Shown: positions 59,798 to 64,000 of the stretch, piece by piece
Layout: each line of letters starts with the position of its first letter
How positions within the stretch are numbered: position 1 is the stretch's first letter
Assembly: GCA_938014335.1 (NCBI GenBank)
Contig: CALLRP010000008.1
Coordinates: forward strand, 35,422-99,421
Length of the DNA stretch: 64,000 nucleotides
Source: an uncultured bacterium
GTDB lineage: Bacteria > Hydrogenedentota > Hydrogenedentia > Hydrogenedentales > Hydrogenedentaceae
Direction: 5' to 3'
Made by a program: the position numbers and the translations under genes
Notes under the pieces: generated by a model
Told to the model about the DNA's origin: nothing
The model's database searches: none
Seen by the model: only the letters and a program-made list of their open reading frames with translations

Positions 59798-60913
59798 TTA
59801 TGAGGGATACATCCCCAAAGTTCTTAAAATTTCAATTGCTGTTTGTTTCCCTGCTCCGGGGGAACCTAATTTTTCCCTTAACTGTTTAAAATCATATATC
59901 ATCTTTTCCCTGAAAGTCGAATTCTGTATTAAATCAACCAACAAAGAGTTAATATTAGATGGAGTTGCTTTTCCCTGAATCAGTTCCGGGACAACCTGTC
60001 GTCCCATAAGAATATTAACAATACCTATATGTTCAACACTCACCAGAAGTCGGGCAATATGGTAAGTCAGGGGGTGTGTTCGATACACAAGCACAAAAGG
60101 CATTCCATAAAGAGCGGATTCTAAAGTTGCCGTTCCGGATGCAATAATTCCTACATGGGCTTCTCGCAATACTCTTCCCATGTCTCCCTCATAAATCTCC
60201 ACAGAAAATTCATTGGATATGTTTTTAATAAGTTCTACACAATTTTTATTAAAAGCAGGCACAACGAATTCCGTTCCCGGATACATACTTAAAAACTGTT
60301 TTGCCGTTTCAAGCATAACAGGGAAAATTCTTTTTATCTCTTGTGGACGACTTCCGGGTAATAAACCAATTTTATAAGGATTTACATATTCTCGTTCGGC
60401 TCTCATTTCAGGAATTTTATCCAGCAAGGGATGTCCTACATAAACACATTCAACCCCTTCTTTTTCATATATCGGCACTTCAAAGGGAAAAATGACTAAA
60501 ACCTTATTTACCCATTGGGCAATTTTTTTTATACGATTTTTTTTCCATGCCCAAACTTGGGGACTAATGTAATAAATAATAGGAATATCGAACTCTTTTA
60601 TCATCGGAGCAATATGTAAATTAAACCCCGGATAATCAACGAGAATCACTCCCTGTGGCCTATACTCTTTAATCCAGTTTACTGCATTCTTTATTAATTT
60701 TTTTATATCCCCTAAATGTTTCACCACCTCAACAAAACCCATAATAGCACTGGAGCATAAATCATGTAGCAATATAAAACCTTCTCTTTCCATATTCTGT
60801 CCCCCCAAACCAATATGTTTCACCTCAGGTGCTAATTGACGCAATTCCCGTATTATATTAGCACAATGTAAATCAGCAGACGGGTCACCTACTACCCAAA
60901 AAATGGTGTTCAC
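59798..60913 (-). CDS. lpxB: Lipid-A-disaccharide synthase
   Basis: A 371-residue GT19 glycosyltransferase that joins UDP-diacyl-glucosamine and lipid X to form the lipid A disaccharide at the inner membrane. It has the GDPSAD opening (9-14), SSAIMGFVEVV, VDYPGFN, the YYISPQVWAWKK segment and GLLPGSRPQEI. It overlaps the Gfo/Idh gene by 4 bases, so the two are translated together. Presence of lpxA 1 kb upstream shows a Raetz-pathway outer membrane. Confidence 0.95.
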   Translation of the reverse strand: MNTIFWVVGDPSADLHCANIIRELRQLAPEVKHIGLGGQNMEREGFILLHDLCSSAIMGFVEVVKHLGDIKKLIKNAVNWIKEYRPQGVILVDYPGFNLHIAPMIKEFDIPIIYYISPQVWAWKKNRIKKIAQWVNKVLVIFPFEVPIYEKEGVECVYVGHPLLDKIPEMRAEREYVNPYKIGLLPGSRPQEIKRIFPVMLETAKQFLSMYPGTEFVVPAFNKNCVELIKNISNEFSVEIYEGDMGRVLREAHVGIIASGTATLESALYGMPFVLVYRTHPLTYHIARLLVSVEHIGIVNILMGRQVVPELIQGKATPSNINSLLVDLIQNSTFREKMIYDFKQLREKLGSPGAGKQTAIEILRTLGMYPS

Positions 60914-61875
60914 GAGTTACTCCGAATTTGTTCTACAATTTGACACGAGAGTTCTAAAGCCCTTAATCCATCTTCCCCTGAAACTTCAGGAGATGTTCCA
61001 TTACGGACTGCAGAAACAAACGCTTTGATTTCTGCCATTAACGGTTCTTCATTGGAAACCTGTATAGGTGTAATTTCTATAAATTCCATAGGATTTCTAT
61101 TAGGAGGGATATCCTCTTCTTTTTTTCGATAGACCAGCAAACTTTGGGAACTATAATCTGTCGAAACATATTCACGAGCAGAAAAAATTCGTATCTTACG
61201 CATGCGGTCCATAGAAACACGGCTTGCAGTAAGATTAGCCACACAGCCAGATTGAAACCGAAGCCTAACATTTGCAATATCTTCTGAATCCGAGAAAACA
61301 GATACTCCAACAGCATCCATAGAAATTACCGGACTGCGAGTAAGGGCTAAAATAATGTCAAGGTCATGTATCATCAAATCATGCACCACACTTACATCCG
61401 TGCCTCGACCTGGAAAGGGACTTAAACGATGACATTCGATAAAGCGTGAGTTATCAATCAAATTAAACAAAGCACGAACAGCCCCGTTAAATCGTTCCAC
61501 ATGACCTACTTGCAGGATGCATCCATTCTTTTGAGCCACTTCAACTATCTTTTGTCCATCTTCCACAGTAGCGGAAATAGGCTTTTCTACAAGAACATTC
61601 ACCCCCGCTTCCAGAAATGGGATAGCAACATCTGCATGTGTAGAAGTGGGTGTTACCACAGACACAAGGTCAACCCCTTGCTTTAATATCTCCTCTATCG
61701 TAGGAAAAGCAGGAACCTGAAAATCACTTATCGCTTTTGCCCGCCTTTCTTCAGAAATGTCAACAACACCCACTAATTCCACATCTTTTAGGTCTGAGTA
61801 AATTCGCGTATGATGAAACCCTAAATACCCAAATCCAATAACACCTGCCCTTAATTTATTATTTCGTTTATCCAT
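60910..61875 (-). CDS. Gfo/Idh/MocA family oxidoreductase, possibly GnnA-like
   Basis: A 321-residue NAD(P)-dependent oxidoreductase. The Rossmann part has GVIGFGYLGFHH (12-23) and the VEKPISAT segment (about 94-101), followed by the alpha/beta substrate domain. It lies between lpxA and lpxB and overlaps lpxB by 4 bases. In Acidithiobacillus and Leptospira an enzyme of this family, GnnA, oxidises the 3-OH of UDP-GlcNAc so that GnnB can add an amine for lipid A. The position makes the same role plausible here. Alternatively, it is the uncharacterised Gfo/Idh protein often seen near lpx genes. No signal peptide is present. Confidence 0.85.
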   Translation of the reverse strand: MDKRNNKLRAGVIGFGYLGFHHTRIYSDLKDVELVGVVDISEERRAKAISDFQVPAFPTIEEILKQGVDLVSVVTPTSTHADVAIPFLEAGVNVLVEKPISATVEDGQKIVEVAQKNGCILQVGHVERFNGAVRALFNLIDNSRFIECHRLSPFPGRGTDVSVVHDLMIHDLDIILALTRSPVISMDAVGVSVFSDSEDIANVRLRFQSGCVANLTASRVSMDRMRKIRIFSAREYVSTDYSSQSLLVYRKKEEDIPPNRNPMEFIEITPIQVSNEEPLMAEIKAFVSAVRNGTSPEVSGEDGLRALELSCQIVEQIRSNS

Positions 61876-61943
61876 GTTGTATTTCCAGATTAAAATGATT
61901 TCATTCTTTCCCCCAAAAACATTCTAACATAAGAAAATAGTTT

Positions 61944-62786
61944 TTAAACCAATTCATCACTTATTGGGTTAACTTGTGCTTCTTTGGGTGACAAGGGACC
62001 TTTAGACAAGCCCCGTTTTGAATTCTTAATAAAATCGAGGATAATCTTCCTTTCTGGACTGTCTTCAATCTGTTCTAAGATAGATTCCACCGCCTGTTGT
62101 GTGTTCAAATTAGAACGATAAAGCAGACGATACATCTGCCGTATTCGACTAATGGCTTCGGAACTAAACCCTGCCCGTTGTAGCCCTATTACATTTGGGC
62201 CAAAACATTGGGCTGGATACCCTTCAGTAATCATATACGGTAGAACATCTTTTCCCACTCGTGACATAGCCCCTACAAAGGAATATTGTCCCACTGTGCA
62301 AAATTGATGTATTCCACTCAATCCCCCAATAGAAGCAAAATTTTCGACCGTAACATGCCCCGCCAGTGCAGAATTATTCGCCATGATTACACGATTTCCC
62401 ACATGACAATCATGAGCAACATGGGTACATGCCATAAAAAGACAATCATTTCCTATAACGGTTGCCTTTTCTTCCGTATCATCCGCATATACCGTGCTGG
62501 AACTAATCGTTACAAACTCACGGAAAGTATTATTATCACCAATAATAGTCCTACCATATTTCCCCTTCACATGTTTTAAATCCTGTGGTAAAATCCCAAT
62601 TTGTGCCCCTGCAAAACAACAATTATTCTTTCCCATCACCGTACCCGAACCGATTACACAATGGGGACCGATTACCGAGTTATCACCGATTACTACATCT
62701 GCCTCAATAATCGCATACGGCTGGATTTCTATATCCTTTCCCAATTCCGCGGTCGAATGAATAATAGCGGTTGGATGAATTTTCAC
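61944..62786 (-). CDS. lpxA: Acyl-ACP--UDP-N-acetylglucosamine O-acyltransferase
   Basis: A 280-residue left-handed beta-helix acyltransferase, the first enzyme of lipid A synthesis. Hexapeptide repeats run from about residue 2 to 190. The catalytic His125 in THVAHDC is conserved, as is His122. The helical C-terminal domain (from about 195) contains GFSSEAISRIRQMYRLLYRSN. If the next gene is GnnA-like, this LpxA may prefer the 3-amino sugar and form an amide. A 15-residue tail extends beyond the usual end. Confidence 0.95.
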   Translation of the reverse strand: MKIHPTAIIHSTAELGKDIEIQPYAIIEADVVIGDNSVIGPHCVIGSGTVMGKNNCCFAGAQIGILPQDLKHVKGKYGRTIIGDNNTFREFVTISSSTVYADDTEEKATVIGNDCLFMACTHVAHDCHVGNRVIMANNSALAGHVTVENFASIGGLSGIHQFCTVGQYSFVGAMSRVGKDVLPYMITEGYPAQCFGPNVIGLQRAGFSSEAISRIRQMYRLLYRSNLNTQQAVESILEQIEDSPERKIILDFIKNSKRGLSKGPLSPKEAQVNPISDELV

Positions 62787-62823
62787 AAGTTTCCCTTTCT
62801 CTTTTATTCACTTACTTTATTAT

Positions 62824-63933
62824 TTACCGCACGGGGATACTTTTTTCAAATACACGATAAAACTCATTCATATATTCTCGAGCAATTTTAGAATTGTCAA
62901 TAATTATAACATTTTCGTCATTCCGTTTTTCCGCTCCCTCTGTAAAGTTATAACTACCTGTTAAGACAATATGTTCATCAAAAATCATTACCTTATGGTG
63001 CATTGTTTTTGGATTTCCGTCCCAGCGAACCTCCATACCCGCATGTTTCAATAATTCATCTTTGGATGCAATATTTCCCGCATTTCTTTTTTCAAATACC
63101 CCTTGAATTATTACTCCTCGCTCCTGTGCTTTAATTAAACGGGCCGCAATCTCTGCCGATGTAAATGAAAATGCCATAAACCGAACCGATTGATGGGTTT
63201 TTTCAATCTCTCTTAAAATCCTTTGTGCCACTCCATCCTCCGGGGCAAACATATTAGTTATTAGAACATCATTATTAATAACAAATTCCATATTTTTCGT
63301 ATTGCGAGGAGATTTCATCCCATAGCAATGATAAGTCAACATCTCTTCAAATTCATTACGGTAATTTTCAGCAAGTTGCGGAGAATGAATTACCAAACTA
63401 TTGTTATTATTGAGGAAAAGACAGTTATAGGTCATATTCGTTGACCCCGTCCACACAGAAGAACCATCTACCACAAAAAATTTATTGTGCATAAGTGCAG
63501 AGTTGCCATCTTCCACAATCGGGATGCCAGCTCGTTTACATTTCAAGACACATTCCTTATTACTATTATCCCCTTCAATTACCAGTTTTACATCTACCCC
63601 ACTTCGAAATTTATGGATAAGCAATTCTGCAATAGGATTATAATCAAGGTCATATATTGCACCATAAATACTTTTCTGTGCATTATTTAAAAAATTCTTC
63701 AAAGCAACGACTATTTCCGCTCTCTCGTTTTTTGAATCCTCAGGAGTTGTAAAATACACCGAAATGCCCTCTATTTCCTTTGAAGTATATATCTTTTGTT
63801 GTGTCTGCTCATGAATCTCAGTTGTCGTGGATAAAACATCTTTTTGTATATTCAAAAATAAAAGAAAAAAGGCAAGCAAAAAGGCACAAACTAAAAAACT
63901 AAAGAACAAAAAAACAGCAAATCTTCTCTTCAT
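62824..63933 (-). CDS. Phospholipase D family protein, membrane-anchored
   Basis: A 369-residue protein with an N-terminal membrane anchor (about 5-28) and two PLD motifs: His149/Lys151/Asp156 with following GSTNMT, and His312/Lys314/Asp319 with GSYNFTEGAEKRNDEN. Both are complete, so one active site can form. The domain lies outside the cytoplasm and is closest to the PLD-type nuclease/phospholipase-like group; cardiolipin synthase usually has two anchors. It may act on phospholipid or nucleic acid. It precedes lpxA by 37 bases on the same strand and may share its mRNA. Confidence 0.82.
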   Translation of the reverse strand: MKRRFAVFLFFSFLVCAFLLAFFLLFLNIQKDVLSTTTEIHEQTQQKIYTSKEIEGISVYFTTPEDSKNERAEIVVALKNFLNNAQKSIYGAIYDLDYNPIAELLIHKFRSGVDVKLVIEGDNSNKECVLKCKRAGIPIVEDGNSALMHNKFFVVDGSSVWTGSTNMTYNCLFLNNNNSLVIHSPQLAENYRNEFEEMLTYHCYGMKSPRNTKNMEFVINNDVLITNMFAPEDGVAQRILREIEKTHQSVRFMAFSFTSAEIAARLIKAQERGVIIQGVFEKRNAGNIASKDELLKHAGMEVRWDGNPKTMHHKVMIFDEHIVLTGSYNFTEGAEKRNDENVIIIDNSKIAREYMNEFYRVFEKSIPVR

Positions 63934-64000
63934 AAATATACCTTTTGAAAATTCTATTATGTATTTACATTATAAATATAATCTACATATACAAATATTT

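Noticed and set aside
1..64000. tRNA, rRNA, tmRNA, CRISPR arrays and transposases.
   Set aside because: All gaps of more than about 80 bases were read on both strands; no cloverleaf with a T-loop sequence, no regularly spaced direct repeats and no transposase-like frame were seen.

Overview
The window is an AT-rich (by eye, not computed) stretch of chromosome from a Gram-negative bacterium. The outer membrane is shown by lpxA and lpxB, an ExbB/ExbD-type proton channel pair, lipoprotein signals and a Tat-exported sugar isomerase. Housekeeping genes (rpsF-ssb-rpsR-rplI-dnaB, topA, xerC, polA, rho, dapA, argH, cimA) are intact. They sit among many TPR proteins, exported thioredoxins and carbohydrate-active proteins (GH172/DUF2961, heparinase II/III, GH38-like). 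This mix is typical of uncultured phyla such as Hydrogenedentota, Sumerlaeota or other PVC-like lineages; the lineage is inferred from gene content only. There is no rRNA or tRNA gene, CRISPR array, prophage or insertion sequence that I can recognise.

Layout. 1-1.8 kb: the tail of an unknown gene, then a DUF4143-type ATPase bracketed by two matching palindromes. 1.9-3.8 kb: an SDR dehydrogenase and a GH172 protein. 3.8-9.3 kb, minus strand: an unknown gene, then apgM-like, cimA, a J-domain-like protein and its partner. 9.4-13.6 kb: msrB, and a minus-strand wecB-wecC-argH operon. 13.9-19.4 kb: a polysaccharide unit of heparinase II/III, an O-antigen-ligase/TPR fusion and a TPR protein. 20-23 kb: an HMGL-like aldolase, rarA and an anchored thioredoxin. 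23-33.4 kb, minus strand: xerC, topA, an Smg-like gene, a membrane protein and the rpsF-ssb-rpsR-DUF2232-rplI-dnaB-dapA block, with a clear promoter before rpsF.

33.4-39.4 kb: a compact structured locus (either a 45-codon gene or a small RNA with a strong terminator), a zinc-ribbon protein, a 16-repeat kinesin-light-chain-type TPR protein, a SurA-like lipoprotein and two TlpA-type thioredoxins. 39.7-45.9 kb, minus strand: a polytopic membrane protein followed by a 1534-residue exported GH38-like protein. 46-54.3 kb: a Tat sugar isomerase, then an ExbB-ExbD-TPR-VWA-GHMP kinase operon in which a membrane-anchored VWA protein stands where TonB or TolA would be expected. 54.3-63.9 kb, minus strand: phospholipase D-like, lpxA, a Gfo/Idh oxidoreductase, lpxB, polA, rho and a DegT aminotransferase.

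The most interesting points are the palindrome-bracketed ATPase, the ExbBD-VWA module, the lpxA-Gfo/Idh-lpxB set with a nearby DegT aminotransferase (a possible 2,3-diamino-glucose lipid A route), the structured locus at 33.5 kb, and Rho with an Asn/Arg repeat tract.
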